NCBI GenBank assembly: GCA_938038385.1
Contig: CALHRD010000068.1
Span: forward strand, 1 to 36,280
Origin: an uncultured Burkholderiales bacterium
GTDB lineage: Bacteria > Pseudomonadota > Gammaproteobacteria > Burkholderiales > Thiobacillaceae
Reading direction: 5' to 3'
Length of the DNA: 36,280 bases
A model generated the notes under the pieces. The model worked only from the letters and a program-made list of their open reading frames with translations, did no database searches and had not been told where the DNA came from. How positions within the stretch are numbered: position 1 is the stretch's first letter; every line of letters starts with the position of its first letter. Position numbers and translations under genes: made by a program. Positions 20,216-29,145 of the stretch are shown here, one piece after another.

Positions 20216-20607
20216 TCGACACCTGCGTGTGGATCGATGTGGAACAGGGCCATCTGGCACCGGCAGACGTGGCGGACATCACCGGTAGCTCCCCCATCTA
20301 TCTTTCGCCGGTTACCATAGCGGAACTCAAGTTTGGCGCTGAGATCGCGCCCGACCCGGATACCCGTCAGAAACGGCTAGCCGCCCTGCAACGACTGCAG
20401 CGCAAGCCGCTATTGCTGATGGACGGTCATACGGGCGAGATCTTCGGCAATCTGGCAGCGGAGGTCCGGGCGGCGGGGCGAGGGCATCGTTACCGTGTGC
20501 GGGACCTCTGGCTGGCGAGTCAGGCGGTCCAGTGGGGCTATCGCCTCCTGACACGCAACGGCAGGGATTTCCAGGACCTGCCGGGCCTGGACCTGGTGTT
20601 GATTTGA
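20203..20607 (+). CDS. PIN-domain toxin (VapC-like ribonuclease)
   Basis: This is a 134-residue PIN-fold endoribonuclease, the toxin partner of the overlapping Phd-like gene. Expected metal-binding positions are Asp6 (MGYLIDTCVWIDV), Glu41 (VTIAELKFG), Asp101 (RVRDLWLASQAV) and Asp122 in LLTRNGRDFQDLPGLDLVLI. The FxxLPGLxL ending is typical of VapC proteins that target tRNA, although the target here is unknown. The catalytic set looks intact, so an active toxin is likely. Confidence 0.9.
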   Translation: MGYLIDTCVWIDVEQGHLAPADVADITGSSPIYLSPVTIAELKFGAEIAPDPDTRQKRLAALQRLQRKPLLLMDGHTGEIFGNLAAEVRAAGRGHRYRVRDLWLASQAVQWGYRLLTRNGRDFQDLPGLDLVLI

Positions 20608-20733
20608 AAAGGCTACAATGATGCAGACCCTTTCTGCCCGCGGCGCGAAAGATTCGGCTCGCCAGCCCGCTGATCGCCCACCGCAACGATACATGAGCCG
20701 CGGATCGCCCGCTGCAAGGTGGAGCAACTGAAA

Positions 20734-21744
20734 ATGAAGATACTCGTCACCGGCGCGGCCGGCTTCATCGGCATGCATGTCGCCAGGCTGCTGCTCGCGC
20801 GCGGCGACGAGGTAGTCGGGGTGGACAACCTGAACGACTACTACGATCCCCGCCTCAAGCTCGCGCGCCTGGAGCAGATCAGGTCCATGCCGGGCTTCCG
20901 CTTCGTGCAGGCGGACATCTCCGACCGGGTGGCCATGGAAGACCTGTTCGCCCGCGAGCGCTTCCAGCGCGTGGTGAACCTCGCTGCCCAGCCCGGCGTG
21001 CGCTATTCGCTCAAGAACCCGCATGCCTACATCCAGACCAACCTGGTCGGTTTCGGCAACCTGCTGGAGGGCTGCCGGCACAACGGAGTGGAGCACTTCG
21101 TCTACGCCAGCAGCTCCAGTGTCTACGGCGCCAACACCAAGATGCCCTTCTCGGTGCACGACAACGTGGACCACCCGGTGAGCCTCTACGCCGCCAGCAA
21201 GAAGGCCAACGAGCTGATGGCCCACACCTACAGCCATCTCTACGGCCTGCCGACCACCGGCCTCAGATACTTCACCGTCTATGGCCCCTGGGGCCGGCCG
21301 GACATGTCGCCCTGGCTGTTCACCAGCGCCATCCTGGAGGGTCGCCCGATCGACGTCTTCAACCACGGCCGCATGCAGCGGGACTTCACCTACATCGACG
21401 ACATCGCCGAGGGCACGGTGCGCGTGCTCGACCGCATCCCCGAGCCCAACCCCGATTTCCGCGCCGACGCGCCCGACCCCGGCACGAGCTACGCCCCCTA
21501 CCGCGTCTACAACATCGGCAACCACCAGCCGGTCGAGCTGATGACCTTCATCCGCACCATCGAGGACGCCCTGGGCCGCGAGGCGCAGAAAAACTTCCTG
21601 CCCATGCAGCCGGGCGACGTGGTGGCCACCTATGCCGATGTCGAGGACCTCAGGCGCGACGTCGGCTTTGAGCCGAAGACGCCGCTGGCCGAGGGCATCG
21701 CCCGCTGGGTGGCGTGGTACAAAGCCTATAGGGGGAACCGATGA
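20734..21744 (+). CDS. UDP-glucuronate 4-epimerase (NAD-dependent epimerase/dehydratase)
   Basis: This is an extended short-chain dehydrogenase that probably interconverts UDP-glucuronate and UDP-galacturonate for surface polysaccharide synthesis. The 336-residue product starts MKILVTGAAGFIGMHVARLL with NAD-binding GxxGxxG at 7-13. DNLNDYYDPRLKLARL is characteristic of the GlcA-epimerase subgroup. The catalytic set is SSSSVYG (116-122) and Tyr152-xxx-Lys156 (YAASK). TVYGPWGRPDM, FNHGRMQRDFTYIDDIAEG and NIGNHQPVELM follow. The ATG at 20734 has a GGTGGAG site 9 bp upstream; a GTG five codons earlier is the alternative. It overlaps the next gene by 4 bp (ATGA). No glycosyltransferase genes are adjacent. 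Confidence 0.9.
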   Translation: MKILVTGAAGFIGMHVARLLLARGDEVVGVDNLNDYYDPRLKLARLEQIRSMPGFRFVQADISDRVAMEDLFARERFQRVVNLAAQPGVRYSLKNPHAYIQTNLVGFGNLLEGCRHNGVEHFVYASSSSVYGANTKMPFSVHDNVDHPVSLYAASKKANELMAHTYSHLYGLPTTGLRYFTVYGPWGRPDMSPWLFTSAILEGRPIDVFNHGRMQRDFTYIDDIAEGTVRVLDRIPEPNPDFRADAPDPGTSYAPYRVYNIGNHQPVELMTFIRTIEDALGREAQKNFLPMQPGDVVATYADVEDLRRDVGFEPKTPLAEGIARWVAWYKAYRGNR

Positions 21745-22760
21745 GCGAGCCGGAAATCACCGCCAGGAGCACCAAGAACGAGATCCTCGCCGCCTACCAG
21801 GCGGCGCTCAGGCAACTGGCCGAGGCCCGACGCGAGAACCGTCGCGAGGAGAAGGCGCAGCGCGAGGAGAAGGCCGTGGTCGAGACCGCCTCCGCCACCA
21901 CGGTGGAGGGGGTGGTCAAGGGTCTGGCCGACCTGAAACTGAGCATAGGCAATGCCCTGGACCAGGTGGAGACCCGGCTCGTGAGTGAGGCGCGGCGGCT
22001 GGGCGAGCTGCGCAGGGCGATCGAGATCGAACGGCGCAACCTGGAGGAGCTGCACCAGATTCAGGCCGAGGCCGGCTCGCTGGCCGCCCTCATCGCCGCG
22101 CAGGAGGAAAAACGCCAGGACTTCGAGCGCGAGATGGAGGCGCGCAGTGCCGCCTTCGAGTCGGAGATGCAGGTGAAGCGGGCACAATGGAAGCGCGAAC
22201 AGGAGGAATACGAGCGGGCGCGCAAGGAACGCGAGGAACAGGTCAAACGCGAGCGTGCCCGCGAGGAGGAGGAATACGGCTATGCTATACGCCTGGCGCG
22301 CAAGAAGGACGAGGACGAATACGCCGCGCGCCGCGCTGCCGAGGACAAGGCCCTGGAAGAGCGCCGCGCCGCGCTGGAGAAGGATTGGGCGGAGCGCGAG
22401 GCGGCCCTGGCTGCCCGCGAGCAGGAGTTGCGGGAACTGCGCGAACAGGTCGCTGCCCTGCCCACGCGACTGGAGCAGGCCGTGAGCGAGGCCGAAGCCC
22501 GCGTCGCCGAGCGTCTCACGGCCCAGCACCGCTTCGAACGCGAGCTGCTGGTCAAGGAGGCCGAATCGGAACGGCGTCTCAAGGACCAGCTCATCGACAC
22601 CCTCAACGTCAGGATAAAGGAACAGGAAGAACGCATCCGCGAACTCACCCGCAAGGCCGACGAGGCCGCAGCCTCGGTGCAGGGCATCGCGCTCAAGGCC
22701 CTGGAGGCGGGTGCCGGTCGCCGCGGCGTCGAACCGAGGTTGGATGATGGAGCCAGGTAG
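21741..22760 (+). CDS. Long coiled-coil protein of unknown function
   Basis: I do not recognise a named family. The 339-residue protein has no signal peptide or membrane segment and is extremely rich in Glu, Arg, Ala and Lys. It starts with a conserved-looking segment (ITARSTKNEILAAYQAALRQ, ~6-25), a charged stretch (RRENRREEKAQREEK) and a region with Thr/Val (VVETASATTVEGVVKGL). A nearly continuous predicted coiled coil runs from ~75 to 320, including the EREEQVKRERAREEEEYGY segment. The C-terminal ~20 residues are Gly/Arg-rich. It overlaps the epimerase by 4 bp (ATGA), so the two are translationally coupled. A cytoplasmic scaffold or filament-like role is possible but unproven. Confidence 0.8.
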   Translation: MSEPEITARSTKNEILAAYQAALRQLAEARRENRREEKAQREEKAVVETASATTVEGVVKGLADLKLSIGNALDQVETRLVSEARRLGELRRAIEIERRNLEELHQIQAEAGSLAALIAAQEEKRQDFEREMEARSAAFESEMQVKRAQWKREQEEYERARKEREEQVKRERAREEEEYGYAIRLARKKDEDEYAARRAAEDKALEERRAALEKDWAEREAALAAREQELRELREQVAALPTRLEQAVSEAEARVAERLTAQHRFERELLVKEAESERRLKDQLIDTLNVRIKEQEERIRELTRKADEAAASVQGIALKALEAGAGRRGVEPRLDDGAR

Positions 22761-22779
22761 CTGCCCGCCGATGACCGGT

Positions 22780-23712
22780 TCAGAAGCCGCTGGACTGAAA
22801 ATCCCGCTCGATCGCCTTGGCCGCCGCCAAGCCCTGGGCGATGGCGGTGGGCACGCTCGGCTGCGGGCTGTCGGTGAGGTCGCCGGCGGCATAGATGCCC
22901 GGCACGCTGGTGCGCTGCCAGGCGTCGACGTGGATGTGACCGCTCACCGTAACGGCCGGCCGGATTGCGTCGGCAAAGGCGGCGAGCACCTCGGTGTTGG
23001 GCAGGTAGCCGTACAGCACCAGCAGCCAGTCGTAGCGTAAGCGCGTACTGCCCCATTCCGCCACGATCTCGTCACCCTCCACCGCCAGCCGGCCGGGGAT
23101 ACAGTGGTCCCTCAATTCGATCTCCGGTCTTGCGGCGCAGGCGGTTTGGAATGGCTTGCGCCCCGAGAAGCGGGCGCGGGTGCACACCCGCACCGTATTG
23201 CCGCGCTCGGCAAGGAACAGGGCATGGTCCAGGGCGTTGTCGCCGCCGCCCAGAATCAGCACACGCGCATTGTTTATGCGATCGCGGATCGCGTCAGACA
23301 GGGGACCGATGATCACCCGTTGCGACCCGGCGGCGAGCGCTGTCAGGGCCGGTGTGGCGCGCGGCCGCATGCCGGTGGCGAGCACGATGGCGTGCGCGTG
23401 TTCCGTCACCTCCCTCTCAGGGGTGGCGAGCTGCAGGACAAAACCGTCGCCGGCCGGCATGACCGAGCGTATCTGCGTGCCGCGATGCAGGGTCACTGCA
23501 AGCTCGAGGAAGTGGGCGGCGAGCCGCCGAGTCATCTCCTCGCCGGTCTCGTCCGGATGCCCCAGCATCCACAGGTTGGGGTGGAAGTTGCTGCGCTGGG
23601 TGCCGCCGACGTGGTCAGAGGCCTCGATCACCACCGGTTCGAGCCCATAGGACAGACAGGCGTTGGCGCAGGACATGCCGGCCGGGCCGGCGCCAAGAAT
23701 GGCGACCTTCAA
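22780..23712 (-). CDS. Thioredoxin-reductase-like FAD/NAD(P)-binding oxidoreductase without CxxC
   Basis: This is a two-dinucleotide-fold flavoprotein, 310 residues from a TTG start at 23712 (MKVAILGAGPAGMSCANACL). The FAD motif GAGPAG is at 7-12, the ATG motif IVLATGMRPRATPA near 109-122, the NAD(P) motif VLILGGGDNALDHALFLA at ~151-168, and the final FAD motif GIYAAGDLTDSP near 282. The layout matches low-Mr thioredoxin reductase. The redox CxxC normally found between the ATG motif and the second Rossmann fold is absent, as in ferredoxin/flavodoxin-NADP reductase-type or other TrxR-like proteins. The TTG overlaps the upstream TGA as TTGA, and a GGGGGGAA ribosome site precedes it. The electron acceptor is unknown. 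Confidence 0.87.
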   Translation of the reverse strand: MKVAILGAGPAGMSCANACLSYGLEPVVIEASDHVGGTQRSNFHPNLWMLGHPDETGEEMTRRLAAHFLELAVTLHRGTQIRSVMPAGDGFVLQLATPEREVTEHAHAIVLATGMRPRATPALTALAAGSQRVIIGPLSDAIRDRINNARVLILGGGDNALDHALFLAERGNTVRVCTRARFSGRKPFQTACAARPEIELRDHCIPGRLAVEGDEIVAEWGSTRLRYDWLLVLYGYLPNTEVLAAFADAIRPAVTVSGHIHVDAWQRTSVPGIYAAGDLTDSPQPSVPTAIAQGLAAAKAIERDFQSSGF

Positions 23713-24542
23713 TCCAGTTCCCCCCCGGTGATGTCCAGGTCGGCAGCGAAGGCCTCGCTGTAGAACACATGCGCGGCGATGGCCGCGTCCTCGGCGAAAT
23801 AGCGGCGCAGATAAGGCGAGGTGAGGAAGTTCTCGCGCAATTTCTGCCGCAGCTTGAGGCGCAGGACCATGCCCTCCCCGGCCGGATCGGCGTCGACATA
23901 GATGGTGTAGCCCTCGGCCAGGCTGCCGTGCACCACGGACGGCACCAGGTTCACCAGCGGGTTGCCCTGGGCGCGCGGCCACTCCTCAAGGTCTTGGTAG
24001 TTGTCCGGACTGCCCAGGTGCGCGGCCGTGACGCCGGTCGGCAGACGGCGCAGGTGCAGCCGCATGGACAGCTCGAAGTTGTAGACGTTGGACTTGACCA
24101 GGAGGTCGAAGCGCCGGCCGTTCGCATCGAAAAAGCGGTAGGCGCAGAAGGAGGTGAGTTCCTCACGGCAGTGCTGCTCCATGCGCTCGAACAGGGGCGG
24201 AAAGGGCGCTCGGCGCGGGCTTGCGGCGGCCTCCCGCACCAGGTAGATGCGCAGCTTCTCCTTCAGGGTCTGGCGCAGGTAGTCCGCCACCAGGGCGTCG
24301 ATGCGCTCGGTCCGGGTGCGGCTCGCACCCAGCACGCCCACCGCTACGGAGAGCACCGGCAGGCAGACGACCAGCAGCTGGCCGCCCGTGCCGCGCAGGG
24401 CGTCCTCCAGACCGGGCGCGGCAAGCAGGGCGATGCCGGTGAGTACGCCGCAGGCCAGCAGGCCAATGGCGGTGTAGGCCGTCCAGCGCGGCAGGGCCAG
24501 CAGGGTGTCGCGCAGGGGGGAGTCGGAACCGGCGGATTCCAT
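23709..24542 (-). CDS. Hypothetical protein with two N-terminal membrane helices
   Basis: I do not recognise the family. From ATG 24542 (MESAGSDSPLRDTLLALPRW) it is 277 residues. A GTG at 24587 would add 15 residues but would overlap the divergent methyltransferase start. Helices at ~19-42 (TAYTAIGLLACGVLTGIALL) and ~53-72 form a hairpin with a short loop, leaving a ~200-residue soluble domain, probably cytoplasmic. That domain has conserved-looking stretches such as EELTSFCAYRFFDANGRRFD, SNVYNFELSMRLHL and EGYTIYVDADPAGEGMVLRL. Its stop overlaps the flavoprotein TTG, so the two genes are coupled and may work together. Confidence 0.75.
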   Translation of the reverse strand: MESAGSDSPLRDTLLALPRWTAYTAIGLLACGVLTGIALLAAPGLEDALRGTGGQLLVVCLPVLSVAVGVLGASRTRTERIDALVADYLRQTLKEKLRIYLVREAAASPRRAPFPPLFERMEQHCREELTSFCAYRFFDANGRRFDLLVKSNVYNFELSMRLHLRRLPTGVTAAHLGSPDNYQDLEEWPRAQGNPLVNLVPSVVHGSLAEGYTIYVDADPAGEGMVLRLKLRQKLRENFLTSPYLRRYFAEDAAIAAHVFYSEAFAADLDITGGELD

Positions 24543-24573
24543 GGCGGAAGCGGATTGTTTGTATGATGGGCAC

Positions 24574-25734
24574 ATGCAATCTAACACAGACGTCCCTCCG
24601 CCCGAACCCGATGCCCTCGCCGTCAGCCGGGAGCTTGCGGCAGTAATCCGCGCCGAGATCAGGGCAGCCGGCGGCTGGATCCCCTTCGCCCGCTACATGG
24701 AGCTCGCCCTCTACGCTCCGGGCCTGGGCTACTACAGCGCCGGGGCGCGCAAGTTCGGTGCCGGCGGCGATTTCGTCACCGCGCCGGAGTTGACCCCCCT
24801 GTTCGGCCGGGCACTGGCACGCCAGGTGGCCCAGGTGCTGCAGGCCACCGGCGGAGACATCCTGGAACTGGGACCGGGCAGCGGCCGGCTGGCGCTGGAC
24901 CTGCTCACCGCCTTGTCTGGACTGGACTGCCTGCCAGAGCACTATTTCATGCTGGAAGTGAGCGCCGACTTGCGTGCACGGCAACGCGCCCTGTTCGAGG
25001 CCGAGGCGCCCGACCTGCTGCCCCGCCTCGCCTGGCTGGAACGGTTGCCCGAACGGCACGCCGGCCTGGTGCTGGGCAACGAGGTACTCGACGCCCTGCC
25101 CGTGCACCTGGTGCACTGGACGGCAGCGGGTCCGCTCGAACGCGGGGTGTCGGTCGAGGGAGAGGACTTCGCCTGGTCTGACCGGCCGATCGTCGACGCG
25201 GCTCTGAGCGGGACGGTCGCGCGGCTACCGGTGACCGGGCCGGACTACGTCAGCGAGGTGTGTCCCGCCACCAGCGCCCTGATCGCCAGCCTCGTCGAGC
25301 GCCTGCAGCGCGGCGCGTTGCTCTTCCTCGATTACGGTTTTCCGCGCCGCGAGTACTACCACCCGCAACGCACCGGCGGCACCCTCATGTGTCACCGACG
25401 CCACCGCGCCCACGCCGATCCCTTCCATCTGCCGGGCCTCACCGACCTGACCGCCCATGTCGATTTCACTGCCGTGGCCGAGGCGGGGGTGGCGGCCGGA
25501 CTGGAGCTGCTCGGCTATACCGGCCAGGCCCAATTCCTGATCAACTGTGGCCTGCTCGATCTGCTCGCCGCCCTCGATCCGGGCACACGGGACTACTACC
25601 ACGCCGCCACCGCGGTGCAGAAGCTCCTGCAGCCTTCGGAGATGGGCGAATCGTTCAAGGCGATCGCCCTGGGGCGGGGGGTGGAGGCGCCGCTGCTCGG
25701 CTTCGCGCATGGGGATCGCAGCGCAAGGTTGTAG
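24574..25734 (+). CDS. MidA/NDUFAF7-family class I SAM-dependent methyltransferase
   Basis: This is a protein of the former DUF185 family, 386 residues from ATG 24574. The mitochondrial relative NDUFAF7 methylates an arginine of a complex I subunit. The bacterial substrate is not settled. Hallmarks are IPFARYMELALYAPGLGYYS, GDFVTAPELTPLFGRALARQ, the SAM motif ILELGPGSGRLALDLL (~100), YFMLEVSADLRARQR, LVLGNEVLDALPVHLV and LLFLDYGFPRREYYHPQRTG. It is divergent from the membrane-protein gene, with 31 bp between the chosen starts. The first ~25 residues are acidic and not conserved, so the exact start is uncertain. Confidence 0.92.
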   Translation: MQSNTDVPPPEPDALAVSRELAAVIRAEIRAAGGWIPFARYMELALYAPGLGYYSAGARKFGAGGDFVTAPELTPLFGRALARQVAQVLQATGGDILELGPGSGRLALDLLTALSGLDCLPEHYFMLEVSADLRARQRALFEAEAPDLLPRLAWLERLPERHAGLVLGNEVLDALPVHLVHWTAAGPLERGVSVEGEDFAWSDRPIVDAALSGTVARLPVTGPDYVSEVCPATSALIASLVERLQRGALLFLDYGFPRREYYHPQRTGGTLMCHRRHRAHADPFHLPGLTDLTAHVDFTAVAEAGVAAGLELLGYTGQAQFLINCGLLDLLAALDPGTRDYYHAATAVQKLLQPSEMGESFKAIALGRGVEAPLLGFAHGDRSARL

Positions 25735-25767
25735 GTCGTGTGGCCGGAGGGGGACTGGTCTCGTTCT

Positions 25768-25804
25768 GCCCTGACCGGTGGGGACAGCCGACCTCGGTCA
25801 GGGC
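25768..25804 (+). terminator. Possible stem-loop terminator after the MidA-type gene
   Basis: A perfect 10-bp stem, GCCCTGACCG (25768-25777) and CGGTCAGGGC (25795-25804), starts 34 bp after the stop codon, with a 17-nt loop. There is no T-tract, so intrinsic termination is uncertain. A second hairpin, TTGGA..GGCC-TTCG-GGCC..TCCAA, lies at 25844-25869. Confidence 0.4.
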
Positions 25805-25875
25805 ATGCGGCCCGCAACGGCAGGATGCGAGCCAGACACCCGCTTGGATCGGCCTTCGGGCCCGTCCAACCGCGG

Positions 25876-26092
25876 TTAGCGTGAAAGTCGCGCAAGCGGC
25901 CACGAAGCGCCCCTCCCCATCCCTCACCCCCTCCGGCCCTCTCTCCCGGCCTCTCTCCCTGGGGGAGAGAGGAGGGTCGAGCCTCCCCTCCCCCACGGGG
26001 GGAGGGGTCGGGGGTGGGGGGGAGGGGCTGGGGGTGAGGGAACGGACATGGCGACATTCATGCTTCGTGGTGGCGTCGTCATGTCCGTTAGG
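25876..26092. repeat. Composite hairpin-rich repeat, third copy
   Basis: It starts TTAGCGTGAAAGTCGCGCAAG, a variant that resembles both the left end and the complement of the right end of the 1536-1728 element. It has CTCTCTCCC/GGGAGAGAG and CCCCTCCCCC/GGGGGAGGGG hairpins in the middle. It finishes with the AACGGACATGGCGAC hairpin (arms 26041-26055 and 26075-26089, one mismatch). The region 25735-26157 has no convincing gene. The last ~65 bp before sod are non-repetitive and presumably hold its promoter. Confidence 0.7.
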
Positions 26093-26157
26093 TTGAACGT
26101 ACCTCCCGCGTCGGACAGAATCGTGATCCCATCCACTTCCCTCCAAAGGAGCCGCCC

Positions 26158-26853
<696 letters not shown>

Positions 26854-26864
26854 CCGCAAGCCAG

Positions 26865-26903
26865 CGGCGAAGGCGGCGGGAGGGGCTGCCGCCTTCGCCG
26901 TTT
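26865..26903 (+). terminator. Stem-loop terminator after sod
   Basis: A perfect 13-bp stem, CGGCGAAGGCGGC (26865-26877) and its complement (26888-26900), has a 10-nt loop and begins 11 bp after the sod stop. It is followed by only a short TTT, so it is terminator-like with a weak tract. Confidence 0.6.
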
Positions 26904-26993
26904 GGATGAGTCAGGACGTCGCTCGCCGCAGCGTCATGGCCAACAGTTGCGCGCGCGCAGCGAGCCGGACCGGCCCTCGCCGTGGCACCGGCC

Positions 26994-27398
26994 TCAACCC
27001 GCCGGACTGAAGGCAAACCGCCCTTCCTTCTCCTCGAACACCCCCAACCGCCTGCCCAGGTTTGCCGGGGCCTGCTCGAAGGCCTGCACCCGGCAGCTTT
27101 GCGTGCTGACGGCGTAGTGACGGTCATCGATCTTGAGGATGTAGATCGGTTCGGCATATTCCGGTGGCGCTGCGTAGAGCTCGGGGCGGGCGCTGCGCGG
27201 CACGCCCTCGATCTCGATGCCGCCGCGGCACTCGGGCATGCGGCTGGCGGCGATGGTGAGCGCCAGGCTGTCCTGCCAGAGCCACTGCTGCACGCGGTGC
27301 AGCATGATGGTGTGTTCCTTGCTGCCGTCGATGAGATAGGAGGCGGTGTCGTTGACGCAGCCGGTGAGCAGCAGGGGCAGGGCGATCAGCCCGAGCAC
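26994..27398 (-). CDS. Putative small lipoprotein of unknown function
   Basis: I do not recognise the family. The product of about 134 residues is read from a GTG at 27398 and begins MLGLIALPLLLTGCVNDTAS. LLTGC is a lipobox, so Cys would become the lipidated N-terminus. The n-region is unusually short and uncharged. In-frame sequence upstream (GRR) is basic but comes from a G-rich repeat, so the native start may have been altered. The mature part contains an NDTASYLIDGSKEHTIMLHR segment and ends VFEEKEGRFAFSPAG. It has three further Cys-containing positions, including SQTSC-like STQSC. It lies 49 bp downstream of the ABC-F gene on the same strand. Confidence 0.62.
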   Translation of the reverse strand: MLGLIALPLLLTGCVNDTASYLIDGSKEHTIMLHRVQQWLWQDSLALTIAASRMPECRGGIEIEGVPRSARPELYAAPPEYAEPIYILKIDDRHYAVSTQSCRVQAFEQAPANLGRRLGVFEEKEGRFAFSPAG

Positions 27399-27412
27399 GG
27401 CCCGCCTGCCCT

Positions 27413-27450
27413 CTCCCCCAGCCCCTCCCCCCCGGGGGGAGGGGGGGTCA
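27413..27450. repeat. C/G palindrome of the intergenic repeat family
   Basis: CCCCTCCCCCCC is directly followed by GGGGGGAGGGGGGG between the ABC-F stop and the lipoprotein gene. It matches the CCCCTCCCCC/GGGGGAGGGG core of the larger repeats at 1653, 5910 and 25985. It could act as a terminator or mRNA-stabilising hairpin for the ABC-F transcript. Confidence 0.55.
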
Positions 27451-29067
27451 CTCGATGCCCTGGCTGTGCAGGTATTCGTCATAAGTGCCCTCGTAGACCA
27501 CATGGCTGCCGTCCAGTTTGAGTTCGATGATCTTGTTCGCGAGCGATGATACGAACTCGCGGTCGTGCGAGACAAATATCAGCGTGCCGTCGTATTTCTC
27601 CAACGCGGTGTTGAGCGACTCGATGGACTCCATGTCCATGTGGTTGGTGGGCTCGTCCATGATGAGCACGTTGGGCCTGAGCAGCATGAGCTTGCCGAAC
27701 AGCATGCGCCCCTGCTCGCCGCCGGAGATGACGCGCGCGGGCTTTTTCACCTCGTCGCCGGAGAAGAGCAGCCGCCCGAGGGTGCCGCGGATCAGGGTCT
27801 CGACGTCCTGGCCCTCGTAGCCGCCGGCGCGCACCCACTCTGCGATCCAGTCCACGAGCGATCGGTCGGTGTCGAACTCGGCCGTGTGGTCCTGGGCGAA
27901 GTATCCGAGTTTGGCCTTCTCCGCCCACTGGATGCGGCCTGCCTGCGGGCTGAGCTCGCCCGTGAGCAGGCGCATGAGCGTGGTCTTGCCCACGCCGTTC
28001 TCGCCGATCACCGCCACCTTGTCGCCGGCGGCGACGTGCACGGAGAGGTTGCGGATGACCGGTGCGTCTGGCGTGTAGCCGAAGCGCAAGCCCTCCACCT
28101 CGCAGGCGAGACGGTGCAGCCTGTCTTTGGGGTCGTATTCGAAGCGGATGAAAGGGTACTGGCGCGAGGAGGGTTTGACGTCCTCGATCCTGAGCTTCTC
28201 GATCTGCTTGCGCCGGCTGGTGGCCTGACGCGCCTTGGCCTTGTGCGCGGCGAAGCGGCGCACGAATTCCTCCAGCTCGGCGATGCGCTCCTTGCTCCTC
28301 GCCTGCTGCGCGGCCAGCCGGGCACGGGCGGCGGTGCTGGCCTCCATGTAGTCGTCGTAGTTGCCGGGATAGACGGTGATGGTGCCGTAGTCGAGGTCGG
28401 CCATGTGCGTGCAGACCTGGTTCAGGAAGTGCCGGTCGTGCGAGATGATGATCATGGTCGAGTCGCGGCTGTTCAACACGCCCTCCAGCCAGCGGATGGT
28501 GTTGATGTCGAGGTTGTTGGTCGGCTCGTCCAGGAGCAGGATGTCGGGGTCGGCGAACAGCGCCTGGGCGAGCAGCACCCTGAGCTTCCAGCCCGGCGCC
28601 ACCTCGCGCATGGGGCCGTCGTGCTTGTCCTTGGGGATGTCCAGGCCCAGGAGCAGCTCGCCGGCGCGCGCCTCGGCGTCATAGCCGCCCATTTCGCCGA
28701 ATTTCGCTTCGAGCTCGGCGGCGTGCATGTAGTCTGCCTCGGTGGCTTCGGGGTTGGCGTAGATGGCGTCCTTCTCCTGCAGGCAGCGCCACAGCTCCTC
28801 GTGGCCCATGAGCACCACGTCGAGCACGCGCATGTCCTCGTAGGCGAACTGGTCCTGGCGCAGGTAGGCCATGCGCTCGCCCGGGTCGAGGGCGACGTTG
28901 CCGGCGGTGGGCTCCAGGGTGCCGGCCAGGATCTTCATGAAGGTGGACTTGCCGCAGCCGTTGGCGCCGATCAGGCCGTAGCGGTTGCCGTCGCCGAACT
29001 TGACGTTGACGTTCTCGAACAGGGGCTTGGCCCCGAATTGCATGGTGATGCCGTTGGCGATGAGCAT
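27448..29067 (-). CDS. ybiT: ABC-F family ATPase, YbiT type
   Basis: This is a cytoplasmic ribosome-associated ATPase with two ABC domains and no membrane segments, 539 residues. Domain 1 has Walker [10 protein letters not shown] (~34) and Walker [13 protein letters not shown]. Its signature region reads [18 protein letters not shown] in place of LSGGQ, as usual in YbiT. The linker (~245-305; [20 protein letters not shown]) is the ribosome-contacting helical pair. Domain 2 has [25 protein letters not shown] and [15 protein letters not shown]. The family regulates translation or rescues stalled ribosomes; the YbiT-specific role is poorly defined. It diverges from the mscS gene, with 78 bp between starts. 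Confidence 0.93.
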   Translation of the reverse strand: MLIANGITMQFGAKPLFENVNVKFGDGNRYGLIGANGCGKSTFMKILAGTLEPTAGNVALDPGERMAYLRQDQFAYEDMRVLDVVLMGHEELWRCLQEKDAIYANPEATEADYMHAAELEAKFGEMGGYDAEARAGELLLGLDIPKDKHDGPMREVAPGWKLRVLLAQALFADPDILLLDEPTNNLDINTIRWLEGVLNSRDSTMIIISHDRHFLNQVCTHMADLDYGTITVYPGNYDDYMEASTAARARLAAQQARSKERIAELEEFVRRFAAHKAKARQATSRRKQIEKLRIEDVKPSSRQYPFIRFEYDPKDRLHRLACEVEGLRFGYTPDAPVIRNLSVHVAAGDKVAVIGENGVGKTTLMRLLTGELSPQAGRIQWAEKAKLGYFAQDHTAEFDTDRSLVDWIAEWVRAGGYEGQDVETLIRGTLGRLLFSGDEVKKPARVISGGEQGRMLFGKLMLLRPNVLIMDEPTNHMDMESIESLNTALEKYDGTLIFVSHDREFVSSLANKIIELKLDGSHVVYEGTYDEYLHSQGIE

Positions 29068-29145
29068 GGAAGGTAAGCCGGTGGATGTACACTTGCCATT
29101 TTACCCGCCCAGGCCGGGGCTCACCGTAAATACTCCCACACCATC

